Positions 43,452-52,236 of a stretch of 64,000 nucleotides of DNA are shown here, piece after piece. The notes below the pieces were generated by a model. That model saw only the letters and a list, made by a program, of their open reading frames with translations. It had not been told where the DNA came from and ran no database searches. Source of the stretch: Paracoccaceae bacterium (lineage in GTDB: Bacteria > Pseudomonadota > Alphaproteobacteria > Rhodobacterales > Rhodobacteraceae); assembly GCA_947461435.1 (NCBI GenBank), contig CANHLE010000002.1:1-64000 (forward strand), given 5' to 3'. Within the stretch, counting starts at the first letter, position 1; every line of letters begins with the position of its first letter. The position numbers were made by a program, and so were the translations under genes.

Positions 43452-44944
43452 TTCTTCTTCATCAGTCCCGAAAGTCCTGCCGGGAGTGTCAGCCCTCTGG
43501 GCATGCCGGGAAATCCGCCGCCCTGCGACAGGCCTTGCTGCATTCCTTTTGCGGCTTCAGCAAGTTCGGCCTGACTCATTTTCGATGGGTCGGGCATTCC
43601 ACCCTTGCCCATCATCTGGCGGATGGCCTGTTTCATCATTCCGCCCTTGCCCATCTTTTTCATGACGTCCGCCATTTGCTTGTGCTGCTTCAGCAAGCGG
43701 TTCAACGCCGCCACATCCAGCCCCGCACCTGCAGCAATCCGCTTTTTGCGGCTGGCCGCCAAAAGATCCGGATTGGCTCGTTCTTTCTTTGTCATCGAAT
43801 TGATCAGGGCAATCTGGTGGTCGATCATCTTGTCGCTAAAACCGGCCGCCTCGACTTGCTTGGCCATGCCGCCCATACCCGGTAGCATCCCCATAAGGCC
43901 CTGCATGCCGCCCATCTTCTGCATCTGTTCCATCTGCAGACGCATGTCGTTCATGTTAAACAGACCTTTGGCAAAGCGCTTTGCCATGCGTTCTGCCTGC
44001 TCTACCTCAAAGGTTTCGCGGGCCTTTTCGACCAGCGCAACGATATCGCCCATACCAAGGATACGGCCCGCGACACGGTCCGCTTCGAAAGTCTCTAGCG
44101 CGTCCATCTTTTCGCCAAGACCAACGAATCGAATTGGTTTTCCGGTGACCGCCCGCATCGACAGCGCAGCGCCGCCGCGACCGTCACCGTCCATTCGCGT
44201 CAGGACAACGCCTGAGATTCCGACCTTGCTGTCAAATTCTGTGGCCACGTTCACGGCATCTTGGCCAGTCAAACCATCAACGACCAACAAGGTTTCACGG
44301 GGCTGGGCGATGTCGCGGACAGCCTGAATTTCCTCCATCAGGATTTCGTCGATATGCAAACGGCCTGCAGTGTCGAAAAACACAACGTCGTAACCGCCCA
44401 TTGCCGCTTGGGTCTTTGCACGCTTGGCGATCTGAACGGCCGTTTCACCCTTCACGATAGGAAGGCTATCCACGCCAATTTGGCCCGCCAGAATTGCCAA
44501 CTGCTCCATCGCAGCGGGCCGGTTGGTGTCAAGCGATGCCAGCAGAACGCGCTTGCCGTTCTTTTCTTTCAACCGCTTCGCCAGTTTTGCCGTCGTCGTG
44601 GTTTTGCCCGACCCCTGCAAACCCACCATCAAAATGGCAGACGGCGGGTTGTCGATTTTAAGTGCGTCCGGCTCCCCTTCGCCGGCCAAGACCTTGATCA
44701 ACTCATCATGTACGATCTTGACGACTTGCTGGCCGGGCGTGACAGATTTTGTCACCGCCTGGCCAATTGCGCGTGTCTTGACGGCTTTGACAAAATCCCG
44801 GGCAACCGGCAGCGAAACGTCGGCCTCAAGAAGCGCGACGCGCACTTCCCGCAGCGCGGCGTCGACGTCAGCTTCAGACAGCGCGCCGGCTTTGGTCAGT
44901 CGGTCAAAGACACCACCAAGGCGTTCTGAAAGGCTCTCGAACAT
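43448..44944 (-). CDS. ffh: Signal recognition particle protein Ffh
   Basis: A 498-residue SRP54 homologue. The N domain is helical (residues 1-90), the GTPase G domain shows GLQGSGKTTTTAKLA, DTAGRLHID, TRMDGDGRGGAALS and GLGEKMDALE, and the M domain is rich in Met and Gly (MQKMGGMQGLMGMLPGMGG, KKMGKGGMMKQA). It binds 4.5S RNA and signal sequences and delivers ribosomes to FtsY. It is the first gene of the operon and has AGGAG upstream. Confidence 0.98.
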   Translation of the reverse strand: MFESLSERLGGVFDRLTKAGALSEADVDAALREVRVALLEADVSLPVARDFVKAVKTRAIGQAVTKSVTPGQQVVKIVHDELIKVLAGEGEPDALKIDNPPSAILMVGLQGSGKTTTTAKLAKRLKEKNGKRVLLASLDTNRPAAMEQLAILAGQIGVDSLPIVKGETAVQIAKRAKTQAAMGGYDVVFFDTAGRLHIDEILMEEIQAVRDIAQPRETLLVVDGLTGQDAVNVATEFDSKVGISGVVLTRMDGDGRGGAALSMRAVTGKPIRFVGLGEKMDALETFEADRVAGRILGMGDIVALVEKARETFEVEQAERMAKRFAKGLFNMNDMRLQMEQMQKMGGMQGLMGMLPGMGGMAKQVEAAGFSDKMIDHQIALINSMTKKERANPDLLAASRKKRIAAGAGLDVAALNRLLKQHKQMADVMKKMGKGGMMKQAIRQMMGKGGMPDPSKMSQAELAEAAKGMQQGLSQGGGFPGMPRGLTLPAGLSGLMKKK

Positions 44945-45384
44945 TGCGCGCTCCTATCGTTTACTTTTGGTCCCCATTTCGGAACCGGCGGGGCTTTCTA
45001 AACGGCAATGCAGAACAACACCTGTGGGCGCAACGCGCTGACAGGTGGCGATCCCGGCATATGCCAAGGGACCGGAAGCTTTGGGCCTCCGGGGAATTGG
45101 GCGGGCGATACGCCTAAACCATCTGCATGTCAATGCAGGCGCGCCCAAGACCGCTGTGTCAGCCAAGAAAATCAAGGAGACGTCCCGAAGATTTAAGGAA
45201 CGAGATGAACACATCGGCATGGCGATGCATTGGGAAGATGAGGTTTTTGGCTTTCAGGCGAAGGTTATGATCGTAGGTCGCTGAGTGCACCGATCACGGG
45301 ACCCATTCGAAGTTTTGGTTCTTCTCTTGCACAAATCGCCATCTTAGGCTTGGTCTTTTCTGCGACCGGGGACAGGAGCGTGCG
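44945..45384. other. Intergenic region between ffh and LysR
   Basis: This 440-bp stretch separates the divergent ffh and LysR genes and should hold both promoters. A GTG-started frame at 45045-45284 on the plus strand has a fairly protein-like C-terminus (RFKERDEHIGMAMHWEDEVFGF) but no Shine-Dalgarno and no family. I treat it as doubtful. No tRNA, 4.5S RNA or repeat is evident. Confidence 0.4.
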
Positions 45385-46266
45385 ATGGACAATTGGGACG
45401 AAATTCGAACCGCCTTTCAAGTGGCTCGCATGGGCACGGTATCCGGCGCAGCGGACATACTGGGGGTTCACCATGCCACCGTGATTCGCCACATCGACTC
45501 CCTCGAAAAACGCTTGGGGGCAAAACTGTTTCAGCGACATGCGCGTGGTTATACGCCGACCGAAGCCGGGCGCGATCTGATGGCCGTGGCCCAGACAACG
45601 GAGGAACAGTTCGGCCAATTGTCCAGCCGTATCAAGGGGCAGGGAGAAGTTGTCGCTGGGGAATTGGTTGTGACCTCTATCACGGGGATAGGTGAGATCC
45701 TTCTGCCAGTCTTTGCCTCGTATCAGGCGGCGCATCCCGATGTTGTGATCCGGTTTTTGACAGACATGCGGCTGTTTCGCCTAGACTACGGAGAGGCACA
45801 TGTAGCGATCCGGGCGGGTGCCGCCCCACAAGAGCCAGACAATGTTGTGCAACCGCTGGTTACTTTGCGGGCGGGACTTTTCGCAAGCAAGGGATACGCA
45901 GACAAGTACGGGCTTCCCAAAGGGCCCGAAGAGTTCGCCCATCATCGCTTTATCGGCCCAGATGGGGCCGAGCCGCGCGCCCCTTTTTACAAATGGATGC
46001 GCGACAATGTTCCCGCCGAGGCAATAACTTTTCGGGTAACTGAACCAGCAGCAACCGAGGCCGCTTTGAAGGCGGGCTTGGGGATCGGATTTCACATGCT
46101 CCGAATGGCCGAAGCAGACGACACATTGATCGAAGTCATGCCGTCCTTGCCGGAATGGGACAGTAGGCTGTGGATCGTAACCCATGTTGACTTGCACCGA
46201 ACCTTGAAAGTGCAGAGCTTTCTCGCCGAGTTGAAAGCAGCGGCCGCTTTATGGGGTTCTTGTTGA
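45385..46266 (+). CDS. LysR-family transcriptional regulator
   Basis: A 293-residue LysR protein. The N-terminal winged helix contains IRTAFQVARMGTVSGAADILGVHHATVIRHIDSLEKRLG, with the HHATVIRHI part the recognition helix; residues 95-290 form the effector domain. AGGAG stands 7 nt upstream of the ATG. It overlaps the start of the EamA transporter by 16 nt, so both are one unit and the transporter is its most likely target. The ligand is unknown. Confidence 0.9.
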   Translation: MDNWDEIRTAFQVARMGTVSGAADILGVHHATVIRHIDSLEKRLGAKLFQRHARGYTPTEAGRDLMAVAQTTEEQFGQLSSRIKGQGEVVAGELVVTSITGIGEILLPVFASYQAAHPDVVIRFLTDMRLFRLDYGEAHVAIRAGAAPQEPDNVVQPLVTLRAGLFASKGYADKYGLPKGPEEFAHHRFIGPDGAEPRAPFYKWMRDNVPAEAITFRVTEPAATEAALKAGLGIGFHMLRMAEADDTLIEVMPSLPEWDSRLWIVTHVDLHRTLKVQSFLAELKAAAALWGSC

Positions 46267-47156
46267 AAACCTTCAAGATTTTCACAGAGCCTCAACGTGG
46301 GCATTTGGCGATGTTTGCCTTTTCCGCCCTCGTTGCCGGTTCTTTCTCGCTGGGTCATTTGGCCAGCCCGTTTATTGCGCCAGAGGCGATGACCGTGGGA
46401 CGGTTTATCTTGTCGGCTGTGCTGGTTGGCGCCGCTGCAGCCTTGACCAAAGGCATTCAACGAAGGGCGCTGGCCGCGCCGTGGCGCTACTGCGTTCTGG
46501 GCGCATTGATGGGGATCTATTTCGTGCTGATGTTCGAAGGATTGAAGACGGCACAGGCCGTGTCAATGTCGGCAGTGTATACTCTCACGCCAGTCATGTC
46601 GGCCGGATTCGGGTGGATATTGATGCGCCAAAGAGTGACGGGGAGGATGGCGCTTGCCTTGGGTCTGGGTGCGGCCGGGGCGCTTTGGGTTATTTTCCGC
46701 GCCGATATAGCGGCCCTTTTGGCGTGGAATTTGGGGTATGGAGAAAAACTGTTCTTCTTTGGATGCGTGGCCCACGCCCTATATACCCCCTTGGTACGCC
46801 GGCTGAACCGAGGCGAAGCAGCCATGGTCTTTGCCTCAGGAACAATGGCTGGCGGCGCGCTCACTGTGGCCGCATGGGGATGGAAAGACCTTCTGACAAC
46901 AAGTTGGACCAGTTTACCGGTGATTGTCTGGATCTGCCTGATCTATGTCGCGGTGGCGGCAACCGGTGTGACTTTTGTCTTGCTCCAATTTGCCAGTCTG
47001 CGTCTGCCTGCGGCAAAGGTGATGGCTTATACCTATCTGGTGCCCTCATGGGTGATCCTTTGGGAGATCGGATTGGGCAAAGGCGGGCCATCGACAGCTG
47101 TTCTTGGCGGCGTGGTTGTGACGGTACTGGCGCTTTGGCTTTTGCTGAAGGAGTAG
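46251..47156 (+). CDS. EamA/DMT family transporter
   Basis: A 301-residue membrane protein with ten helices in two repeats (for example FAFSALVAGSFSLGHLASPFI, LGALMGIYFVLMFEGLKTAQA and the second-half WICLIYVAVAATGVTFVLLQFA). It belongs to the drug/metabolite transporter superfamily, whose members export amino acids or other metabolites. It is co-transcribed with the upstream LysR gene and ends at a terminator shared with frcA. Confidence 0.87.
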   Translation: MGFLLKTFKIFTEPQRGHLAMFAFSALVAGSFSLGHLASPFIAPEAMTVGRFILSAVLVGAAAALTKGIQRRALAAPWRYCVLGALMGIYFVLMFEGLKTAQAVSMSAVYTLTPVMSAGFGWILMRQRVTGRMALALGLGAAGALWVIFRADIAALLAWNLGYGEKLFFFGCVAHALYTPLVRRLNRGEAAMVFASGTMAGGALTVAAWGWKDLLTTSWTSLPVIVWICLIYVAVAATGVTFVLLQFASLRLPAAKVMAYTYLVPSWVILWEIGLGKGGPSTAVLGGVVVTVLALWLLLKE

Positions 47157-47226
47157 CGCAAAATGGTGTTCACGCGCAGCCCTTCGTAACAAAATAACGG
47201 GCCCAGACATCCGTTTTTACAAACAA

Positions 47227-47254
47227 GAACGGCCACTTTTCCAAGCAGCCGTTC
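47227..47254. terminator. Bidirectional terminator between EamA and frcA
   Basis: GAACGGC (47227-47233) pairs with GCCGTTC (47248-47254) over a 14-nt loop. On the plus strand CTTTTG follows; on the minus strand TTGTTTGTAAAAA follows. It lies between the convergent EamA and frcA genes. Confidence 0.65.
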
Positions 47255-47270
47255 CTTTTGATCGTGCGGA

Positions 47271-48056
47271 TTACGCCGGTTCGGTCACACCCTCAGGCAG
47301 CTTGGCCCCTGTCATGAAAGCCACGGCATCCGACATTGAATAGTCCTGCGGCTTGATAACACACAGGCGTCTGCCCAAACGGTGGATATGAATCCGGTCC
47401 GCCACTTCGAATACGTGCGGCATGTTATGGCTGATCAGGATGATCGGAATTCCGCGCGCCCGAAGGTCACGTATCAATTCCAGAACCAACCGCGATTCCT
47501 TGACCCCCAAGGCGGCCGTCGGCTCGTCCAGGATAACAACCTTGGATCCAAACGCCGCAGCACGTGCCACCGCTACCCCTTGCCGTTGGCCACCAGACAA
47601 CGTTTCAACCGCTTGGTTGATGTTCTGAATGGTCATAAGTCCAAGTTCAGACAACTTTTCGCGGGCAAACTTCTCCATCCGCGGACGATCCATTTGCCGA
47701 AATACCGACCCCATTATGCCCGGTTTGCGCCACTCGCGGCCCAAAAACATATTGTCAGCAATCGACAAAGCCGGCGACATGGCAAGGTTTTGATAAACGG
47801 TTTCAATTCCCAAGGCCCGGGCATCATCGGGGCTGCGAAACTGCACAGCTTTGCCATCCAAAAGAATCTCGCCGTGGTCTGGGGTCACAGCCCCCGACAG
47901 CGCCTTGATCAGCGTGGATTTGCCCGCTCCGTTATCACCAATCACGGCGCAAATCTCTCCGGGCATCAGCTCAAAGTCTGCGCCATTCATCGCGACAACG
48001 GTTCCGTAACGCTTCATCAGCCCTTTGGCTTGAAAAATGGGTTGAACTGCACTCAT
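47271..48056 (-). CDS. frcA: Fructose ABC transporter ATP-binding protein FrcA
   Basis: A 261-residue single-domain ABC ATPase. Walker A is GDNGAGKST, the signature LSGGQRQ, Walker B VVILDEPTAALG, and the switch ILISHNM. The sugar importers of the CUT2 class usually have a double-length ATPase; FrcA is one of the short forms. The start at 48056 (MSAVQPIFQAKGLMKRYG) is chosen over 25 codons upstream because it overlaps frcC by 4 nt as ATGA. It powers fructose import with FrcB and FrcC. Confidence 0.9.
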   Translation of the reverse strand: MSAVQPIFQAKGLMKRYGTVVAMNGADFELMPGEICAVIGDNGAGKSTLIKALSGAVTPDHGEILLDGKAVQFRSPDDARALGIETVYQNLAMSPALSIADNMFLGREWRKPGIMGSVFRQMDRPRMEKFAREKLSELGLMTIQNINQAVETLSGGQRQGVAVARAAAFGSKVVILDEPTAALGVKESRLVLELIRDLRARGIPIILISHNMPHVFEVADRIHIHRLGRRLCVIKPQDYSMSDAVAFMTGAKLPEGVTEPA

Positions 48057-49132
48057 TGCGATGCCCTCCGCAGCCATTGATCCAAAGCAACGGCGATGAT
48101 CACCAAGCAGCCAGCAGCGAACATCTGCCAATAGTCGTCCACGCCGGCCAAAGACAGGCCAGTGTTGAAAACCCCCACGATGAAAGCCCCCAGAACGGAT
48201 CCGATAATTGATCCGCGCCCCCCGAAAAGCGAGGTGCCGCCAATCACCACAGCCGTGATAGAGCCAAGGTTGACCGTATCAAAAGCAATGGGAGAGACAG
48301 AGCCCACCCTGCCAATTGCAATCCAAGCCGCAAATCCGCAGATCAGCCCCGCGACAGTATAAACTGAGATCAGCGTGCGCCCGACATTTATGCCAGACAA
48401 CATGGCCGCGTCAGGATCGTCACCGATGGCATGAACGTGGCGGCCCCAAGCGGTGTGGTTCAGAACATACCACAAAATAGCAGCCAGAAGGATCAAGGTA
48501 ATTCCGCCATAGGTGATCGAAGCCCCACCGACGTTGTAGCCTTGTCCGAACCATAACAGGCCCGAAGCCTTTTCTTCGATGTCGGCATTTCGGATGGATT
48601 CCGACTGGGAATACCAAAGCTTTAGGGCGTTGAAGATCGAGAGAGTTCCCAAAGTCACAATGAAAGGCGGCAATTTGACTTTTGCCACCAAAATCCCATT
48701 CAGCCAGCCCATAAGGCCACCGAAGAAGACCCCGATCAGAACCGCCAAAAGCACCGGCACACCCGAGAAAACCGCGATGTTTCCCATGATCAAGGAAGAA
48801 ATCACCAGGATTGCCCCGACGGACAAGTCGATTCCCGCCGTCAAGATGACAAGGGTCTGTGCCAACGCAATAAAGCCGGTGACTGTCACTTGCTTCAGGA
48901 TGGTCGACAAGGCGCCCATACCCAAGAAGCGCGGAGCGATAATGGAAAACGCGGCGATCGAAATCAGCAGAACGAGGGCAGGAATAAGTGTCGGGCTGTT
49001 GCGCAAGTAGCCGCGTGCGATGTGCAGCAGCGTCTTGTCGTCCCTGTCAAAACTTGCAACCGCCGTATCGGCCTTGGCCAGCGTCGCCTCGTAGTCGGAA
49101 ATGGTTTTGGTTGGTGCTTCGTCCGCGCTCAT
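48053..49132 (-). CDS. frcC: Fructose ABC transporter permease FrcC
   Basis: A 359-residue permease of the ribose/CUT2 type. The N-terminal 45 residues are cytoplasmic, followed by about ten helices; ILTAGIDLSVGAILVISSLIMGN, GWLNGILVAKVKLPPFIVTLGT and the conserved GGTSLFGGRGSIIGSVLGAF are the family landmarks. It lies between frcB and frcA. The hairpin upstream probably lowers its expression relative to the binding protein. Confidence 0.93.
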   Translation of the reverse strand: MSADEAPTKTISDYEATLAKADTAVASFDRDDKTLLHIARGYLRNSPTLIPALVLLISIAAFSIIAPRFLGMGALSTILKQVTVTGFIALAQTLVILTAGIDLSVGAILVISSLIMGNIAVFSGVPVLLAVLIGVFFGGLMGWLNGILVAKVKLPPFIVTLGTLSIFNALKLWYSQSESIRNADIEEKASGLLWFGQGYNVGGASITYGGITLILLAAILWYVLNHTAWGRHVHAIGDDPDAAMLSGINVGRTLISVYTVAGLICGFAAWIAIGRVGSVSPIAFDTVNLGSITAVVIGGTSLFGGRGSIIGSVLGAFIVGVFNTGLSLAGVDDYWQMFAAGCLVIIAVALDQWLRRASQ

Positions 49133-49191
49133 CGCTTCGCTTTCCCCCCGGTTAAGTTCTTCCGAAATCCAGATCGAATTTCCTCTAAGAA

Positions 49192-49217
49192 GAAGGGCGA
49201 CTGTAAAGCCGCCCTTC
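49192..49217 (-). promoter_or_regulatory. Hairpin between frcB and frcC
   Basis: GAAGGGCG (49192-49199) pairs with CGCCCTTC (49210-49217) with a 10-nt loop, 29 nt after the frcB stop. On the minus strand TTCTTAG follows, a weak U tract. It is probably an attenuator or 3' stabiliser that makes more binding protein than permease, as is usual in sugar ABC operons. Confidence 0.65.
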
Positions 49218-49245
49218 CAACAATCAAGTCACTCCTTCGGGCAGA

Positions 49246-50262
49246 TTAACCCCAGCAGAGTTCGGTGCCTTTGGTGCTGTCGATGGACTCGACGCCGTCA
49301 ACTGGCTGGTCGGTCACAAGGTTCACACCGGTGTTGAAGAACGACAGTCCCTCGGAGGCCGCAGGCTTCGTGCCGTCCTTGGCATACGCTACGATTGCCT
49401 CAATGCCCTTGGAGGCCATCAACAGCGGGTATTGCTGCGATGTTGCGCCGATGACGCCCGACTTAACCGACGCGATGCCTGGGCAGCCGCCGTCAACCGA
49501 AACGATGATCGCTTGACCTTCTTTGCCCGCAGCTTTCAAAGCCTGGAAGGCGCCTTCAGCAGCAGGTTCGTTGATCGTGTAGACCACATTGATGTCTGGA
49601 TCTTTTGCCAGCAGCGTTTCCATCGCGCGCAGACCGCCCTCTGGGTTAGCATCCGACGATTCGTGGCCGATAACGCGAGCGTCCGTTTCCGAACCCATCA
49701 CGGTCAAATCGGGAACTTCGATGCCGAAGCCAACCAAAAAGCCCGTGTCCCGAGCGACGTCAACCGAGATGTTGTCCTTGTTGATGTCGAGCATGGCGAT
49801 CTTGGCCGATGCAACGCCATCAGCGCCCAGCTTGCCAGCAGCCCACTTGCCGATACGCAGACCAGCTTCGAAGTTGTCGGTTGCGAAGGTCATGTCTTGT
49901 GCTTCCGGATCCGCAATCGGGGTGTCCAGAGCGATGACCAAGATGCCAGCTGCACGGGCTTCTTTCAGGGCAGGAATAACCGAATCGTTCGATGCGGTGA
50001 TCAGGATACCCTTGGCGCCAGCAGCGACGCAGTTTTCGATTGCAGTGATCTGCGGCGCAGCGTCGCCGTCTTTTTCGCCAGCGTAAGCTTGGAAATCAAG
50101 GCCAGCAGCAGTTGCAGCAGCCTCAGCGCCCTCTTTCATTTTCACGAAGAAGGGGTTGGTGTTGTTCTTGGTGATCAGGCAAGCCAGATCAGCCGCAGAG
50201 GCCGAACCCGCCATCATCGCCAGAGCCGCTGCGCCCAAAAGCGCGGTGGTTTTGAATTTCAT
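49246..50262 (-). CDS. frcB: Fructose ABC transporter substrate-binding protein FrcB
   Basis: A 338-residue periplasmic binding protein of the ribose-binding type. The signal peptide is KTTALLGAAALAMMAGSASA (cleavage near residue 23), the mature start ADLACLITKNNTNPFFVKMKEGA is typical, and FATDNFEAGLRIGKWAA and VYTINEPAAEGAF line the sugar site. GGGAGGATACC precedes the ATG. It is the first gene of frcBCA; the promoter lies in the 220-bp region shared with the fucU-like gene. Confidence 0.93.
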   Translation of the reverse strand: MKFKTTALLGAAALAMMAGSASAADLACLITKNNTNPFFVKMKEGAEAAATAAGLDFQAYAGEKDGDAAPQITAIENCVAAGAKGILITASNDSVIPALKEARAAGILVIALDTPIADPEAQDMTFATDNFEAGLRIGKWAAGKLGADGVASAKIAMLDINKDNISVDVARDTGFLVGFGIEVPDLTVMGSETDARVIGHESSDANPEGGLRAMETLLAKDPDINVVYTINEPAAEGAFQALKAAGKEGQAIIVSVDGGCPGIASVKSGVIGATSQQYPLLMASKGIEAIVAYAKDGTKPAASEGLSFFNTGVNLVTDQPVDGVESIDSTKGTELCWG

Positions 50263-50368
50263 GGTATCCTCCCAAGGAAGGGCCCTTGGCCCCCAAGTTT
50301 CGCGTTTCGGCGCCGACTGTTTGCCGGCGTCGAGAGGACTTTGGACTGATTCCCATCTTTACGTCAAG

Positions 50369-50391
50369 TTAAATAAATCATTGTGATTTAA
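50369..50391. promoter_or_regulatory. Inverted repeat TTAAAT-N11-ATTTAA, likely FrcR operator
   Basis: TTAAAT (50369-50374) and ATTTAA (50386-50391) form a symmetric site in the region between divergent frcB and the fucU-like gene. Its AT-rich halves and spacing are like ROK-family operators. A TTGACA hexamer (50394-50399) directly beside it on the plus strand could be the -35 box of the fucU-frcR unit. The site would allow one repressor to control both units. Confidence 0.6.
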
Positions 50392-50482
50392 TATTGACAG
50401 GGAGCGATTCCGCCCTCAGTCTTTGGAAGAAGTGGGTCCGGCGAAAGTCGGGTCCAAGGGGACCTGACCTTAGGAAACGACG

Positions 50483-50911
50483 ATGTTGATTGGCATACCA
50501 CCCTTGCTGGGGCCCGAACTACTGGCGACGTTGCGCGCCATGGGCCATGGCGATGAAATTGCCATCGTCGACGGGAACTATCCGGCTCAAGAACATGCAC
50601 GACGCTTGATTCGTGCTGATGGGCACGGACTTTTGGCCGTAGCAGAAGCGATTTTGACCGTCTTGCCAATTGATCGCGCCGTTCCGCAGGCGATCTTTCG
50701 CGCTGCGCTGAACAATGATACTGCCCAATCCGCCAGAATTCATCACGACATCGATGCGCTGTGCAAAAGATTTGCCCCTGACGTCAGCGTGACAGCGTTG
50801 GACGGCGCAAGTCTGTATCCACGTGTTCGGGCATCCCATACGATTGTTGCGACCTCTGAGCAGGCGCTTTTTGCGAATATGATTCTACGCAAAGGCGTCA
50901 TCAGTTCTTAG
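50483..50911 (+). CDS. RbsD/FucU-family sugar mutarotase
   Basis: A 142-residue RbsD/FucU protein. The segment RAMGHGDEIAIVDGNYPAQEHA carries the conserved His and Asp of the active site, and RVRASHTIVATSEQALFANMILRKGVI is the C-terminal family motif. These enzymes interconvert anomers of fucose or ribose, speeding sugar use. Beside frcBCA it might act on fructose or a related sugar. It is the first gene before frcR, 26 bp upstream. Confidence 0.88.
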   Translation: MLIGIPPLLGPELLATLRAMGHGDEIAIVDGNYPAQEHARRLIRADGHGLLAVAEAILTVLPIDRAVPQAIFRAALNNDTAQSARIHHDIDALCKRFAPDVSVTALDGASLYPRVRASHTIVATSEQALFANMILRKGVISS

Positions 50912-50937
50912 CAACTAAAAGGAGTTCGAAGCGCCCG

Positions 50938-52158
50938 ATGCAGGACGTATCATCAGATCGGTCGCTGAACGAATTGGCCGCGCTTCGCGGGTCGAACCAA
51001 TCTGGAATGCGCGATCACAATGAACGTTTGGTGCTTTCGTTGGTGCGCCAGAACGGGCCCTTGGCCAAGGCGGATATTGCGCGCATCACGGGCCTTTCGG
51101 CGCAGACCACCAGCGTGATCATGCGCGCGCTGGAGCAGGACGGGCTGCTCAAACGCGAAGAACCCATCAGAGGAAAGATTGGGCAACCTTCGGTGCCAAT
51201 GTCTCTCGCGGCCGATGGTGCCTTTTTCTTGGGCTTGAAAATCGGTCGAAGATCGACAGATCTTACCCTGATCGACTTTCTGGGCAATGTCCGGGGCAGT
51301 TCTCGGCGCATTTATCGATATCCAACGCCAGATTCTATCGTTGGTTTTGTGGCCGAAGCCTTGCCAAAAATCCTTCACGGCCTGACGGAAGCGGAGCGCG
51401 GAAAGATTGGCGGACTTGGCGTTGCCATGCCATTTCAGTTGTGGAATTGGGTACAGGCACTTGGTGCGCCGCAGTCTGCAATGGATGCTTGGCGCGACCG
51501 GGATGTTCAAGCAGAACTCACCCAGATCACCGGGATGCCGGTCTATATTCAAAACGACGCCACATCGGCGTGCGGTGCCGAATTGGTGTTTGGCAAGGGC
51601 GAACGACCAAAGGATTTCTTGTATTTCTATTTTGGTACTTTTATCGGCGGCGGGCTTGTTCTGAACGGGCAGTTGTTCTTGGGGCGCACAGGCAATGCGG
51701 CAGGCGTGGGACCCATGCCAGTTCCCTCTGCTTTGGGCGGCAAGCAACGCTTGTTTGACATGGCCTCCATATCCAAGTTGGCAGACCAGATGGAAGCCGC
51801 GGGCGAAAGTTCTGACCATATCTGGGAGCAGCCAGATAGCTGGCGCGTCAGCGAGCGGCTTTTGACGGAATGGATTGATTACGCAGCCCAAGGTTTGGCT
51901 GCCGCGACATTGTCGGCAGCTGCCTTGTTGGAGTTGGAGGCTGTCATGATCGATGGCTGGATGCCGCCTGCCATTCGGGCTAGGATTACCGAAAAAACCC
52001 GCAGCGCCTTGCTTGGGCTGGATCTAGCAGGCGTTTCGCCCCCACTTGTGCGCGAAGGCACGGTTGGGGCCCATGCGCGATCCTTGGGCGCAGCCGCGAT
52101 TCCGCTGAGCCAAAAGTATCTGATCGATTGGAACGCCGCGGCACGTTCAAGCGGCTGA
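50938..52158 (+). CDS. frcR: ROK-family transcriptional regulator FrcR
   Basis: A 406-residue ROK protein. The N-terminal winged helix (LVRQNGPLAKADIARITGLSAQTTSVIMRAL, residues 35-65) is followed by the ROK fold with YFYFGTFIGGGLVLNGQLFLGRTG. The sugar-kinase phosphate motif DxGxT is not recognisable and the CxCGxxGC zinc cluster of active ROK kinases is absent, so it acts as a sensor. It likely represses frcBCA and its own operon, by analogy with rhizobial frcR beside frcBCA. Confidence 0.88.
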   Translation: MQDVSSDRSLNELAALRGSNQSGMRDHNERLVLSLVRQNGPLAKADIARITGLSAQTTSVIMRALEQDGLLKREEPIRGKIGQPSVPMSLAADGAFFLGLKIGRRSTDLTLIDFLGNVRGSSRRIYRYPTPDSIVGFVAEALPKILHGLTEAERGKIGGLGVAMPFQLWNWVQALGAPQSAMDAWRDRDVQAELTQITGMPVYIQNDATSACGAELVFGKGERPKDFLYFYFGTFIGGGLVLNGQLFLGRTGNAAGVGPMPVPSALGGKQRLFDMASISKLADQMEAAGESSDHIWEQPDSWRVSERLLTEWIDYAAQGLAAATLSAAALLELEAVMIDGWMPPAIRARITEKTRSALLGLDLAGVSPPLVREGTVGAHARSLGAAAIPLSQKYLIDWNAAARSSG

Positions 52159-52236
52159 TGAACGGACGTGCCGCAGCGGCAGTTTCCCCATGGGCTGTCG
52201 GCGGGGCGTCTGGCCCCAACTCATGCCCAAAGAGTT

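Noticed and set aside
45045..45284. 79-codon frame with GTG start between ffh and LysR
   Set aside because: There is no Shine-Dalgarno and no recognisable family. Only the last third looks protein-like. I list it only inside the intergenic entry.
47271..48131. Start of frcA 25 codons upstream of 48056
   Set aside because: The extension overlaps frcC and lacks ABC-like sequence; the 4-nt overlap at 48053-48056 is the usual coupling.
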